64,000 nt of DNA, taken from NCBI RefSeq assembly GCF_900107835.1, contig NZ_FNRG01000001.1, positions 280,865 through 344,864 of the forward strand. Reading direction: 5' to 3'. The DNA comes from Oribacterium sp. KHPX15 (lineage in GTDB: Bacteria; Bacillota; Clostridia; Lachnospirales; Lachnospiraceae). The first letter of the stretch is position 1, and the number at the start of each line of letters is the position of its first letter. Below the pieces are notes generated by a model. The model searched no databases and had not been told where the DNA came from. It saw only the letters and a list, made by a program, of their open reading frames with translations. Shown here piece by piece: positions 36,737 to 47,000 of the stretch. The position numbers were made by a program, and so were the translations under genes.

Positions 36737-36760
36737 TTCACATATAACCTTGAAAACAAA

Positions 36761-36791
36761 CCGCCGCTTTCTTTGGAAGTGGCGGCTTTTT
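36761..36791 (+). terminator. Terminator between pflB and pflA
   Basis: CCGCCGCTT / AAGTGGCGG stem (36761-36769 with 36777-36785, one G-T pair) followed by C and a T-run. It would lower pflA expression relative to pflB. Confidence 0.85.
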
Positions 36792-36900
36792 GTTTTCACA
36801 ATAAAGCCTTCATATGTACGCCTTTACAAAGTCACATGTGGAAGTTAACTCAGAATCAATCAGGCTACTCGCTTTACACATTCATTCAGGAGGTAAAATC

Positions 36901-37638
36901 ATGTCTGAAGCAATCAAAGGCGCGATCCACAGCATTGAAACCTTCGGATCTGTTGATGGTCCGGGAGTAAGATATATAGTATTCCTAAAAGGCTGCAATA
37001 TGCGTTGCCGCTATTGCCATAATCCTGATACCTGGGATTTCACAAGCGCTGATATGCGTACCGCAGACGAAATCCTTCAGAATGCAGTACGCTACCGTGA
37101 ATACTGGGGAGAAGATGGCGGCATCACAGTAAGCGGCGGAGATCCGCTGGTACAGATAGACTTTGTCATCGACCTGTTCGAAAAAGCCAAAGCCATGGGT
37201 ATATCCACCTGCCTTGACACCTCCGCCCAGCCCTTTACAAGAGAAGAACCCTTCTTCAGTAAATTCAACCGCCTCATAAAAGTCACCGACACAGTCCTTT
37301 TCGATATCAAAGAAATCGATGACGAAAAACACAAAAAGCTCACCGGTCATACCAACAAAAACATACTTGACTGCTGTACCTATCTTAGCGATCAGGGAGT
37401 CGACCTTTGGATCCGCCACGTCCTCGTCCCCGGCCTCACCGATTCCGACGAAGAACTCATTGCCACCAAAGCCTTTATCGACACCCTGAAAACCGTAAAG
37501 AAAGTCGAAATCCTCCCTTACCACACCCTTGCACTCTACAAATACGAAAAGCTCGGCCTGAAATACACCCTTACCGACACCCCCACTCCGACCCCAGAAC
37601 TTGTAAAACACGCCGAAGAATTACTTGGCATAAGATAA
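36901..37638 (+). CDS. pflA: Pyruvate formate-lyase activating enzyme
   Basis: A radical SAM enzyme that abstracts hydrogen from Gly723 of PflB. The start at 36901 follows CAGGAGGTAAAATC; the ATG at 36814 would add 29 residues with no family match. In the 245-residue protein the CxxxCxxC cluster is Cys32, Cys36 and Cys39 (CNMRCRYCHNPDTW), followed by the GGE-like SAM-binding motif in ITVSGGDPLVQ. It needs a [4Fe-4S] cluster, in line with the nearby Fe-S-type regulator. The 3' half is noticeably richer in C at third codon positions than its 5' half. Confidence 0.96.
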   Translation: MSEAIKGAIHSIETFGSVDGPGVRYIVFLKGCNMRCRYCHNPDTWDFTSADMRTADEILQNAVRYREYWGEDGGITVSGGDPLVQIDFVIDLFEKAKAMGISTCLDTSAQPFTREEPFFSKFNRLIKVTDTVLFDIKEIDDEKHKKLTGHTNKNILDCCTYLSDQGVDLWIRHVLVPGLTDSDEELIATKAFIDTLKTVKKVEILPYHTLALYKYEKLGLKYTLTDTPTPTPELVKHAEELLGIR

Positions 37639-37773
37639 ATTATTAGTTCGTCAAATGGGTTGGGAGTTGGCATAAGACACGCAAATAATCCACTTTACCA
37701 ACTCATATTCAAACAAACACTTACGATGAATATCTAAGGTACTTCACATTTACTTCCGGTAGCGAATACGGAA

Positions 37774-38011
37774 GAAAATGCAAGGGATGCGTGGCACAGT
37801 TAGAAAAGTAAAGAAAATGCAGGGGACGGGTGGCAAGGCTTGCGAGTTGAAAGAACAGACGACTATACATGTACGGCACAGATGCACGCCAGTGCAGCTG
37901 GGACGAACATGTATAGTTGGATGTTCTTTCAATCTCGTGGGCCGTCACCCGTCCCCTGCATTTTCTGTACCATTTCAATATCGTGAACTGCCACGCATCC
38001 CTTGCATTTTC
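37774..38011. repeat. Long nested inverted-repeat element, copy 2
   Basis: About 238 bp folding into a single hairpin with about 100-base arms. Outermost arms are 23 bp perfect (37774-37796 with 37989-38011, GAAAATGCAAGGGATGCGTG...). Next are GAAAATGCAGGGGACG (37813) / CGTCCCCTGCATTTTC (ending 37965). The conserved module is left GGCTTGCGAGTTGAAAGAAC, right TTCTTTCAATCTCGTGGGCC. Inner arms are GACTATACATGT / ACATGTATAGTT. The apex ATGCACGCCAGTGCAGC is nearly identical to copy 1. No gene is inside. Confidence 0.87.
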
Positions 38012-38085
38012 TGTACCATTTCAACCCCCTCCGTGATAAAATATTGATAGTTATTTCAGTGAATTCAAAGCATGGGGAGGAACAT

Positions 38086-39645
38086 ATGCTATATAACAAC
38101 ACCATTTGGGCCGGCCTGGACATGGACACCAACGAAAAAGTATGCATACTGCCGCGTATGGCCAACAGACACGGACTCATCGCCGGAGCTACCGGCACTG
38201 GTAAGACGATCACATTAAAAGTACTTGCCGAATCATTCAGTAACATGGGAGTTCCGGTTTTTCTTTCAGATATAAAAGGCGATCTTTCCGGAATGATAAA
38301 GCCCGGAGTTGACAGCGAAAACATGCAGGAACGCATTAAATATTTCGGACTTGATAAAGAAGGCTTTACTTATCAGAACTTCCCTACACAATTCTGGGAT
38401 ATAAGCGGCAAAAAAGGTCTGCCCCTGAGAACCACCGTAAGTGAATTCGGACCCACTTTACTTTCCCGTATTCTTGGCCTCACAGACCTTCAGGCCAATA
38501 TCCTCACAATCATTTTCCGCATTGCAGATGAAGAAAATCTTCTTTTGCTGGACACCAAGGACCTTCGCTCCATGGTTCAGTATGTAGCACAGAACAACAA
38601 AAAATACAGCTCACAATACGGCAACATGACCACCGCTTCACTCAATGCTATTCTCAGATCCATCGTGGCTCTGGAAACAGCAGGAGCAGATAAATTCTTC
38701 GGTGAGCCCGCTATCGATATACATGATTTTTTCAGACAGGACAGCGACGGAAGAGGAATGATCAACATACTTGAAGCAGAAAGCACCGTGCAGAATCCTG
38801 TTATTTACGCAACATTTATGCTCTATATGTTATCCGAGCTATTTGAGCAGCTTCCCGAGGTAGGCGATCGGGAAAAGCCTAAGATGGTTTATTTCTTTGA
38901 CGAGGCTCATTTACTGTTTAATGGTGCCCCCAAGGCTCTTGTGGATAAGATCGAGCAGGTGGTTAAGCTCATACGTTCCAAAGGCGTAGGCATTTTCTTT
39001 ATAACCCAGAATCCCAGCGATGTACCGGATTCTGTTCTGGCACAGCTTGGAAATAAGATCCAGCATGCACTTCATGCCTATACTCCTTCAGAGGAAAAGA
39101 AGGTAAAGGCTGCTGCTGATTCATTCAGAGTGAATAAAAATTTCAGTACAGTCGAAGTTCTCCAGAACCTTGGAACCGGAGAGGCGCTAATCTCCTTCCT
39201 TGATGAAGAAGGAAAACCTGATAATGTAAGACGCTGCCGTGTATTACCTCCTCAGTCATTGATGGGTCCGGCTGATGATTCATCAAGGCTCATGGTCATT
39301 AATTCTTCTGATTTTGCAGAAAAGTACAGCGAAGAAGTTGACAGAGATTCTGCTTATGAATTCTTCAAGAGGCTCACTGACGAAGCAACTGCTGAAGCTG
39401 CCAGAATTGAAACAGAGAAACAGGCTGAAAAGGATGCAGAAGCCCTTGCAAAGGCTCAGGAAAAGGCAAACAGAGGAAGAATGACCGCTGTTAAGTCAGT
39501 AGGTCGTTCAACAGCAGGAACACTGGGAAGAGAAGCCGGTGGTGCAATCGGAAAAACCTTCTTGGGTACTTTCGGTAAGAGAGTAGGCGGTAATATCGGA
39601 GCCGCTCTCGGAAGAGGTCTTCTGGATACTTTCTTCAGGAGTTAA
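38086..39645 (+). CDS. HerA-like P-loop ATPase (DUF853 family)
   Basis: A 519-residue member of the HerA/FtsK-type ATPases. Walker A is GATGTGKTITLK (near residue 37) and Walker B is VYFFDEAHLLFN; the later ITQNPSDVPDSVLAQLGNKIQHALHAYTP segment is characteristic of DUF853. The C-terminal part (about 430-519) is a charged Ala/Glu/Lys-rich helix followed by a Gly/Arg-rich end (SVGRSTAGTLGREAGGAIGK). The start follows GGGGAGGAACAT. An in-frame ATG inside the preceding hairpin element (38002) is not a credible start. The family may translocate DNA but has no proven role, and no nuclease partner is nearby. Confidence 0.88.
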   Translation: MLYNNTIWAGLDMDTNEKVCILPRMANRHGLIAGATGTGKTITLKVLAESFSNMGVPVFLSDIKGDLSGMIKPGVDSENMQERIKYFGLDKEGFTYQNFPTQFWDISGKKGLPLRTTVSEFGPTLLSRILGLTDLQANILTIIFRIADEENLLLLDTKDLRSMVQYVAQNNKKYSSQYGNMTTASLNAILRSIVALETAGADKFFGEPAIDIHDFFRQDSDGRGMINILEAESTVQNPVIYATFMLYMLSELFEQLPEVGDREKPKMVYFFDEAHLLFNGAPKALVDKIEQVVKLIRSKGVGIFFITQNPSDVPDSVLAQLGNKIQHALHAYTPSEEKKVKAAADSFRVNKNFSTVEVLQNLGTGEALISFLDEEGKPDNVRRCRVLPPQSLMGPADDSSRLMVINSSDFAEKYSEEVDRDSAYEFFKRLTDEATAEAARIETEKQAEKDAEALAKAQEKANRGRMTAVKSVGRSTAGTLGREAGGAIGKTFLGTFGKRVGGNIGAALGRGLLDTFFRS

Positions 39646-39669
39646 AAATCCCGTATAGTCTTATAAAAT

Positions 39670-39707
39670 AAACGCTTCTACCGATCGGATAATCGGCAGA
39701 AGCGTTT
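39670..39707. terminator. Bidirectional terminator between convergent genes
   Basis: 16-bp stem AAACGCTTCTACCGAT / ATCGGCAGAAGCGTTT (39670-39685 with 39692-39707), with A/T-rich flanks on both sides. Confidence 0.88.
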
Positions 39708-39712
39708 GTTGT

Positions 39713-40579
39713 TTAAATCATTACACTATAGAACGTCATTGCGAGACAAAGCAGCGTTACGATGATTACTGAAAAAGTTGTAAACCACAGCGCATACATT
39801 CGCCCTAAAGAAGACTCATTACCAAGGTCATCGAGAAACACCTTAAAGTTCTTAATAACAGATATCACAAGGATTAAGGCACCGCCATACAGAAGTATAA
39901 AATATGCTACATTAACTGCCATTGATTCACTAAAAAGCAAAACCGGTAAAAGGGCAACCGTATTGTTGGCGATATGCATCAGAATGGAATATTTCAAACC
40001 GTAATTCTCTCTTATCCAGGCAAATACAATTCCAATAAAAACAGCAGCTATAAACTGAACAATATTAAAGTGCATGAGGCCAAATAACAATGAAGTTATG
40101 GTTATGGCAAATATTTTTCCATGCTTTCTGAAATGTCCATACAAAATCCCTCGAAAGAAACACTCTTCCAAAAGGGGAGCCGCAAGAAAGGCGTAAATCA
40201 TGGACCAGAAATCCTGAATATCGGAACCGGTGGCGATTTCTTTGGCATTATCCAAAGAATAACCGAAGTTTTTCAGCAAATCCTCAAGGGGATCGATAAG
40301 ATAGTTGGTTAAGCATTGGATACCAAAGATGATAAACAGTAAATAAATAAAAGTGAATATATTGAACTTTTTGTATCTTACGTGAATGTTTTCGGTCCCC
40401 AGCATCAAAAGTGAAACTGTCAGTGCCACAAAACCTGCAATCATCATGGAGAAATTAGGATCCCTGTATAAATTGGAACCAACTTCCATCATGAAGGATC
40501 CACCTATCTGAAATATGATCTCATATACCAGAATGGTAATGGCAATTTTCGAAAACAACCTTTTAACCGGATAAGTCAT
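39713..40579 (-). CDS. CPBP-family intramembrane metalloprotease
   Basis: A 288-residue polytopic membrane protein with about eight hydrophobic segments. The CPBP (Abi/Rce1-like) catalytic motifs are present: the EExxxR motif in LLEECFFRGILYG, a following FGLMHFN with the expected His, and HIANNTVALLPVLL as the last motif. Bacterial members are linked to bacteriocin self-immunity, protein maturation or envelope stress. No bacteriocin gene is visible here, so the substrate is unknown. The gene is divergent from recJ and shares with it an intergenic TACCACA/TGTGGTA palindrome. Confidence 0.88.
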   Translation of the reverse strand: MTYPVKRLFSKIAITILVYEIIFQIGGSFMMEVGSNLYRDPNFSMMIAGFVALTVSLLMLGTENIHVRYKKFNIFTFIYLLFIIFGIQCLTNYLIDPLEDLLKNFGYSLDNAKEIATGSDIQDFWSMIYAFLAAPLLEECFFRGILYGHFRKHGKIFAITITSLLFGLMHFNIVQFIAAVFIGIVFAWIRENYGLKYSILMHIANNTVALLPVLLFSESMAVNVAYFILLYGGALILVISVIKNFKVFLDDLGNESSLGRMYALWFTTFSVIIVTLLCLAMTFYSVMI

Positions 40580-40623
40580 ACACTGTCGTCTCCAACTCTT
40601 TAGTCTAAATTTAGCCTCTGATT

Positions 40624-40654
40624 TACCACAACTTTCAATTTATTGTGGTATACT
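40624..40654. promoter_or_regulatory. Palindrome in the CPBP/recJ divergent promoter region
   Basis: TACCACA (40624-40630) and TGTGGTA (40644-40650) are separated by 13 bases; the right half overlaps TATACT (40649-40654), a plausible recJ -10 box. It may be an operator; the protein that binds it is unknown. Confidence 0.45.
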
Positions 40655-40697
40655 TTACAAGGTTTTCGCTAAACATTATACCATAAAAGGAAATAAT

Positions 40698-42449
40698 ATG
40701 AAAAAATGGTTTCTTTACAATAAAAAGGCTGATTTCAAAGCCATTGCAGATAAATTCGGCATCGATCAGGTTACCGCAAGAATACTGAGAAACAGAGACA
40801 TTAACTCGGAAAAGCAGATCGAACAGTACCTTCACGGTTCCCTTGAGGAGGATCTTCATTCACCTCTTTTTCTTCCTGATGCGATTAAATGTATGAATCA
40901 TCTCAACAGGGCAATAAAGGAAGGAAAACATATCCGGGTTGTTGGAGACTATGATGTTGACGGCGTATGTGCAACATATATTCTGGTCAAAGGTCTGAAA
41001 AGACTCGGGGCCAGGGTGGATTATGTTCTTCCGGATCGTATAAAGGACGGCTACGGAATTAATGTAAATATCATTGATAAAGCAAAAGAAGACGGAGTTG
41101 ATGTTATTCTCACCTGCGACAACGGCATAGCTGCCATAGAGGAACTGAAACATGCAAGAGATCTGGGACTTACCGTCCTCGTTACAGATCACCATGATGT
41201 GAGACAAAAACAGGATGAGGACTATGGCTGCGAATCCAGAGACATTCTTCCTCCTGCAAGTGCTGTGGTGGATGCCAAAAGAGAAGACAGCCGTTATCCT
41301 TTTCCGGACATCTGCGGAGCTGTTGTAGCCTGGAAGATCATCATCATGCTATACCAGAATCACACTATTCCTGAGGAAGAGTACTATGACTTTCTGGAGT
41401 TCGCCGCCATTGCAACGGTCTGTGATGTTATGGATCTCCGGGACGAGAACAGAACCATAGTGAAATTTGGACTCCAGCAGATCAAACAGACAGGAAATAA
41501 AGGGTTGAGGGCTCTCCTTAAAGTTCAGGATCTTCTGGAGCAGGAGCACCTTAATACATATCATATCGGATTTATTATTGGTCCCTGTATCAATGCCGGC
41601 GGCCGACTCAGATCTGCAGAACTTGCTTTGGATCTCTTCTTTACCACGGATGAAGAGAAGGCTCTTATGAAAGCCGTAAAGCTAAAAGAGCTGAATGAAT
41701 CCCGCAAAGCCATGACTATAGAGGCAACCAACAAAGCTATTGAAATGGTGGAAAAGAACTATTTAAATCAGTCTGTGCTGGTAATATATCTGCCGGAGCT
41801 CCACGAAAGTCTGGCCGGTATCGTGGCAGGAAGATTAAGGGAAAGATTCTCAAGACCGGCATTTGTCATAACAAAGGCTGAAGGTACCGAAGCCGGTGAA
41901 GCTCTTTCAAAGGGCTCCGGCAGAAGCATTGACGGTTATAACATGTCCGAGCATCTCCAGGAAGTAAGCGATCTTCTGGTCAAATGGGGCGGACACCCGA
42001 TGGCCGCCGGATTCACTCTTTTGGAAAAAGATATCGACGAATTCAGAACCAGGCTTAACACTCTATGCAATCTGAGTCCGGACCAGCTCATTGATAAAAT
42101 CTGGATCGATGTCCCTATGCCGATTGATTATATTTCAAATAACCTTATCCGCGACTTCGAAAAACTGGAGCCCTTTGGAAAAGGAAACGAAAAACCCTGT
42201 TTTGCCACAAAAAACCTTAGAATTACGGACTGTCGGGTCTTTGGAAAAAACAGAAATGTTGTAAAAATGAGACTTCAGTCAGAAACCGGTTCATTAATGG
42301 ACGGGCTGATATTTACAAATGGTGATGAATTTTTAAGAGAGAAGAGAGCCTGCACAAAAATAGATGTGGTTTACTATCCACAGATTAATGAATATAATGG
42401 AACACAGAGTCTTCAGATAGTCATAGATGATTATCAATTGAAGCCTTAG
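40698..42449 (+). CDS. recJ: Single-stranded-DNA-specific exonuclease RecJ
   Basis: A 5'-3' exonuclease on single-stranded DNA used in recombination and repair. The 583-residue protein carries the DHH-family motifs: [16 protein letters not shown] (motif I), TCDNGIAA (motif II), LVTDHHDV (motif III, the DHH triad), and the DHHA1 signature [11 protein letters not shown] near residue 435. An OB-like C-terminal domain follows. AAAAGGAAATAATATG sets the start. glyA begins 25 bases downstream, probably in the same transcript. Confidence 0.96.
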   Translation: MKKWFLYNKKADFKAIADKFGIDQVTARILRNRDINSEKQIEQYLHGSLEEDLHSPLFLPDAIKCMNHLNRAIKEGKHIRVVGDYDVDGVCATYILVKGLKRLGARVDYVLPDRIKDGYGINVNIIDKAKEDGVDVILTCDNGIAAIEELKHARDLGLTVLVTDHHDVRQKQDEDYGCESRDILPPASAVVDAKREDSRYPFPDICGAVVAWKIIIMLYQNHTIPEEEYYDFLEFAAIATVCDVMDLRDENRTIVKFGLQQIKQTGNKGLRALLKVQDLLEQEHLNTYHIGFIIGPCINAGGRLRSAELALDLFFTTDEEKALMKAVKLKELNESRKAMTIEATNKAIEMVEKNYLNQSVLVIYLPELHESLAGIVAGRLRERFSRPAFVITKAEGTEAGEALSKGSGRSIDGYNMSEHLQEVSDLLVKWGGHPMAAGFTLLEKDIDEFRTRLNTLCNLSPDQLIDKIWIDVPMPIDYISNNLIRDFEKLEPFGKGNEKPCFATKNLRITDCRVFGKNRNVVKMRLQSETGSLMDGLIFTNGDEFLREKRACTKIDVVYYPQINEYNGTQSLQIVIDDYQLKP

Positions 42450-42474
42450 TAAATCATGTCTTATGGAGGTAACT

Positions 42475-43728
42475 ATGATCAAGGAAGTGATGAACTATAT
42501 AACCCAGGCTGATCCTGAGGTTGGAAAGTTGATTGCTACGGAGTATGACCGTCAGCAGAACAACATCGAGCTTATAGCGTCTGAAAACATTCTGTCAGAC
42601 ACATCCATGCTGGCTATGGGCACGATCCTTACAAACAAATATGCTGAAGGATACCCCGGAAAACGTTATTACGGCGGCTGCGTACACGTAGATGACATCG
42701 AGACCATCGCCATCGAAAGAGCCAAGAAGCTTTTTAACTGCGAGTATGCCAATGTTCAGCCCCATTCAGGTGCTCAGGCAAATATGGCCGTAACCATGGC
42801 AATCTGTAAACCGGGAGACAAGATCCTCGGAATGTCACTGGATGCCGGCGGACACCTTACTCATGGTTCACCTGCAAACTTCTCAGGCAGTTTTTTCAAT
42901 ATCATTCCTTATGGTGTTAATGCTGACGGCTTTATAGATTACGATGAATTAGAGGCAACAGCTCTTCGCGAGAAGCCTAAGATGATCATTGCCGGAGCTT
43001 CTGCTTATCCAAGAATCATTGACTTCAAGAGATTCCGTGAGATCGCAGATAAGTGCGGCGCTGTTTTATGGGTTGATATGGCTCATATCGCAGGTCTTGT
43101 GGCAGCCGGAGTTCATCCGTCACCTATCCCTTACGCTCATGTAGTTACCACTACAACCCACAAGACTCTCCGCGGACCAAGAGGAGGTCTCATCCTTTCA
43201 AGTGAAGAGATCGCAAAGCAGTACAACTTCAACAAGGCTGTTTTCCCGGGATGCCAGGGCGGTCCTCTTGAGCATGTTATAGCTGCCAAGGCTATCTGTT
43301 TTGGAGAGGCTTTAAAGCCTGAATTCAAGGCTTACCAGGAGCAGATCGTCAAGAACTGTAAGGCTCTTTCCGAGGCTATGGTTGCCCAGGGCTTCAAGCT
43401 TGTTTCAGGCGGCACAGACAACCATTTAATGCTTGTTGACCTCACAAATATCCCTGAGCTCACGGGTAAGGTTCTTCAGAACAACTGCGACGAGGTTCAC
43501 ATTACTCTTAACCGTAATGCTATCCCTAACGATCCACGTTCACCTTTCGTTACTTCCGGTGTTCGTATCGGTACAGCTGCCGTAACCACCAGAGGTTTCA
43601 AGGAGGAGGACATGAAGCCTATCGCCGAGTGTATCTGGAAGGTTGCCACCGATTTCGAGAACTCCCGCGAAGAAGTCATCGCCAAGGTTGCCGAGCTCAC
43701 TCGCAAGTATCCGATTTACGAAGGCTAA
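42475..43728 (+). CDS. glyA: Serine hydroxymethyltransferase
   Basis: A PLP enzyme that interconverts serine and glycine, making methylene-tetrahydrofolate. The start is ATG 42475, because GGAGGT (42465-42470) lies inside the alternative start codon region at 42463. The 417 residues match the family. The PLP lysine is Lys230 in [15 protein letters not shown], and the N-terminal [11 protein letters not shown] and the folate-binding [15 protein letters not shown] are clear. A long inverted-repeat element follows directly after the stop. Confidence 0.97.
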   Translation: MIKEVMNYITQADPEVGKLIATEYDRQQNNIELIASENILSDTSMLAMGTILTNKYAEGYPGKRYYGGCVHVDDIETIAIERAKKLFNCEYANVQPHSGAQANMAVTMAICKPGDKILGMSLDAGGHLTHGSPANFSGSFFNIIPYGVNADGFIDYDELEATALREKPKMIIAGASAYPRIIDFKRFREIADKCGAVLWVDMAHIAGLVAAGVHPSPIPYAHVVTTTTHKTLRGPRGGLILSSEEIAKQYNFNKAVFPGCQGGPLEHVIAAKAICFGEALKPEFKAYQEQIVKNCKALSEAMVAQGFKLVSGGTDNHLMLVDLTNIPELTGKVLQNNCDEVHITLNRNAIPNDPRSPFVTSGVRIGTAAVTTRGFKEEDMKPIAECIWKVATDFENSREEVIAKVAELTRKYPIYEG

Positions 43729-43742
43729 AAGTTATTACAACC

Positions 43743-44013
43743 CGGACGTGAAAACGGCGGTTCATGGCGACGGCTCACGGCGTTGAAAGTACATTCCGCA
43801 AAAGTAAGAATTCGGCTTTCAATGGTGACTAGGCTTGCGGCTTGAAAGAACATCGAATAGAAAAATCCGTGCAGAGCGAACGCGTAAGCGTACGATCTGC
43901 ACGGATTTTTCGTATGAGATGTACTTTCAACGCCGTGGGCCGTCGCCATGAAAGCCGAATTCTGGACGGCTGCCAATAACCACAGGCGCCATTGGAGACC
44001 GGATTCACGTCCG
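43743..44013. repeat. Long nested inverted-repeat element, copy 3
   Basis: Outermost arms are CGGACGTGAA (43743-43752) / TTCACGTCCG (44004-44013). The conserved module appears once on the right (43919-43946, TGTACTTTCAACGCCGTGGG) and twice on the left: a near-perfect partner at 43766-43793 and a diverged one at about 43826-43853 (GGCTTGCGGCTTGAAAG). Variable arms are GAATTCGGCTTTCAATGG (43808) / CATGAAAGCCGAATTC and the inner GAAAAATCCGTGCAG (43860-43874) / CTGCACGGATTTTTC (43897-43911). It lies between convergent glyA and the minus-strand activator-like gene. No gene is inside. Confidence 0.85.
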
Positions 44014-44044
44014 TGCACCGAATTCTGACCGGGGAGCCAAAGTG

Positions 44045-47000
44045 TTACGCCTGCTCCTTCAGCTTATTCTGCGCAACAGTGAGCATCAGCTTGATACGGT
44101 TCAGCTGGTTGACTTCGGAAGCACCTGCGTCGTAGTCTACGGCGATGATGTTGGCATCAGGGTTATGCTTCTTCAGCTCCTTGATGACGCCCTTGCCGAC
44201 GATGTGGTTAGGCAGACATCCGAAAGGCTGAGTGCAGACTATATTGTTCACACCCTCCTCCATGAGCTCCAGCATCTCGCCGGTCAGGAACCAGCCCTCA
44301 CCTGTCTGATTACCGATGGAAACATATTCTCTGGCCATCTTTGCAAGCTCCTTGATTTCTCCCGGTGGAGTAAATCTCCTGGACTTGGTAAATTCCTTAC
44401 GGGCCGTCTTTCTAAAGTACTCAAGGAAGTTTATGGCACAGTTGCATAATGCCTTTCCCTTCCATCCGGCACCCAGATTCTCATATTTGAAATTCTGGTT
44501 ATAGAAGCAGTAAAGCAGGAAATCCATAAGATCCGGCATTACAGCTTCGGCACCTTCATTTTCAAGAAGTTCAACTATATGGTTGTTGGCAAGAGGAGAG
44601 AACTTAACAAGGATCTCACCTACTATACCGACTTTAGGTTTAACCAAACCTTCCTTCAAAGGAAGATTATCAAAGTCTCTTATGATTCCCTTTACATTTT
44701 TTTTGAAAAGGGACATGGAGGTTGTCTTCTTTGAGACAGCCATCTTGCAGACCTTAAGCCACTTCTGGTGTAATGCTTCAGCAGATCCCGGAACCGCTTC
44801 ATACGGTCTTGTAGCGTAAAGGACCCTCATAAATACATCGCCGTAAACCACTGCCTGCATAGCTCTTGTCAAAAGCGGGAGAGTAAGCTTAAATCCGGGA
44901 GTTGACTCCATGCTGTTGGTATTGAGGGAAATAACAGGTATCTGTGACATTCCCGCATGTTCCAGGGCACGGCGTATAAATCCGATGTAATTTGATGCAC
45001 GGCAGCCTCCTCCTGTCTGGGTCATGATAACGGCAGTCTCATTGGGATCATACTTACCTGAATTGAGGGCTTCCATGATCTGTCCTACAACTATGATCGA
45101 TGGGTAGCAGGCATCATTGTTAACATATTTTAAACCGGTATCAATGGCTGAACGGTTTGCATTGTTCAGTACTATAAGGTTATAGCCTGCGGCACGGAAG
45201 GCAGCTTCAACTATCTCAAAATGTATGGGAGACATCTGAGGACAAAGGATGGTATAGTTCTTTGCCTTCATCTCCTTGGTGAAAAGTTTTCGCTCATAAT
45301 TAGCCGGACGGATATTACGTACATAGTTCTTTTCATCCCTGACTCTTATGGCTGCAATGAGAGATCTCACTCTTATACGTGCGGCACCGAGGTTATTAAC
45401 CTCATCAATCTTAAGAACAGTGTAGATCTTATCAGATCCGGTAAGAATGTCTCTGACCTGATCCACAGTCACAGCATCAAGTCCGCATCCGAAGGAATTG
45501 AGCTGTATAAGGTCAACGTCTTCTCTGTGTTTTACAAACTCAGCAGCTCTATATAGTCTTGTGTGATACATCCACTGGTCTGTAACGATGATGGGACGCT
45601 CCACCTCTGCGAGATGAGATACAGAATCTTCCGTAAGTACCGCAAAATCGTAGCTTGTGATAAGTTCAGGAATTCCGTGATGTATCTCAGGGTCCACATG
45701 ATAAGGTCTTCCCGCAAGAACTATTCCACGGTGACCGGTTTCCTTCATCCAGTGAAGAGTTTCCTCTCCCTTTTTCTGCATATCGGTATGAGCACGTTCC
45801 AGTTCAAGCCATGCTTCGTGAGCGGCCGCCCTGACCTCATCCTCAGTAATATTCCATGCTTTAAACTGTTCTTCAATCTTACTATCGGTGAGTTCACCTA
45901 CAGGGCGGATGGAACGCTCGATTTCGCCGCCATGTATAAATATCCTTACAAGCTGATCCGTACAGATTTTCTCATCAGTAAATGCAAGGAACGGCTTCAT
46001 AAACATAACCGAATTATCTTCCAGGCCTTCAACATTATTCTTAATGTTTTCTGCATAGGAAGTAACCATAGGGCAGTTGTAATGGTTGCCCGCATCGGGT
46101 GTTTCATTACGCTCGTAAGGTATGCATGGATAGAATATGAATTTCTGTCCGTTTCTAATGAGCCATTCGATATGTCCGTGAACGATCTTTGCAGGATAGC
46201 ACTCGGATTCTGAAGGTATACTTTCTATTCCAAGCTCGTAAATCTTTCTGGTACTTGCAGGAGAGAGTACAGTCCTGAACTTTAATTCTCTGAAGAAGGT
46301 AGCCCAGAATGGATAGTTCTCATACATATTGAGAACCCTCGGTATACCTACTTCACCGCGAACCGCGATGTCCTGAGGCAGCGGTTCATAGTCGAACATT
46401 CTCTTAAGCTTATACTCAAAGAGGTTTGGAATATCCCTCTTTATCTTGGTTTTTCCTAAGCCCCTTTCACAGCGGTTTCCGGAAATGTAATTACGTCCGG
46501 CACCGAACTGATTAACTGTCAGAACGCAGTGGTTATTGCAGCCCTGGCAGCGGGTCATCTTTGTTGTATATTTAAGGTTAATGATTTCACTAAGAGGAAG
46601 CATTGTAGTCTGAACACGGCCATAAGCTGTGAGTGGAACTTTTATTTCCTCTGTAGGCTTCATGTTTTTGATCTTTTCATTTGCCATATGGTATCTCTCA
46701 CGGGCTATGAGAGCAGCACCAAAGGCGCCCATGATTCCGGCTATGTCAGGTCTTACAACATTAGCTCCCAGAAGATTCTCAAAAGCACGGAGCACGGCAT
46801 CATTGTAGAAGGTTCCGCCCTGGACAACGATATGTTCGCCCAGATCCTTGGCTTCGGTAACCTTTATAACCTTAAAAAGTGCATTCTTGATAACAGAGTA
46901 TGCAAGACCTGCGGAGATGTCATTAACAGTTGCTCCTTCCTTCTGTGCCTGTTTTACATTTGAATTCATGAAAACAGTGCATCTGGAACCGAGGTCCGTA

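Noticed and set aside
37721..38085. Several open frames on both strands within hairpin copy 2
   Set aside because: They are products of the inverted repeat; they mirror each other and have no ribosome binding sites or family match.
38086..39645. HerA-based antiphage system (HerA with a nuclease or sirtuin partner)
   Set aside because: The protein is of the DUF853 type, neighbours are a CPBP protease and recJ on opposite strands, and no SIR2, DUF4297 or NurA partner is present.
39713..40579. Abortive-infection phage defence gene
   Set aside because: The old Abi name of the CPBP family is misleading; no phage-defence neighbours and all motifs fit an intramembrane protease.
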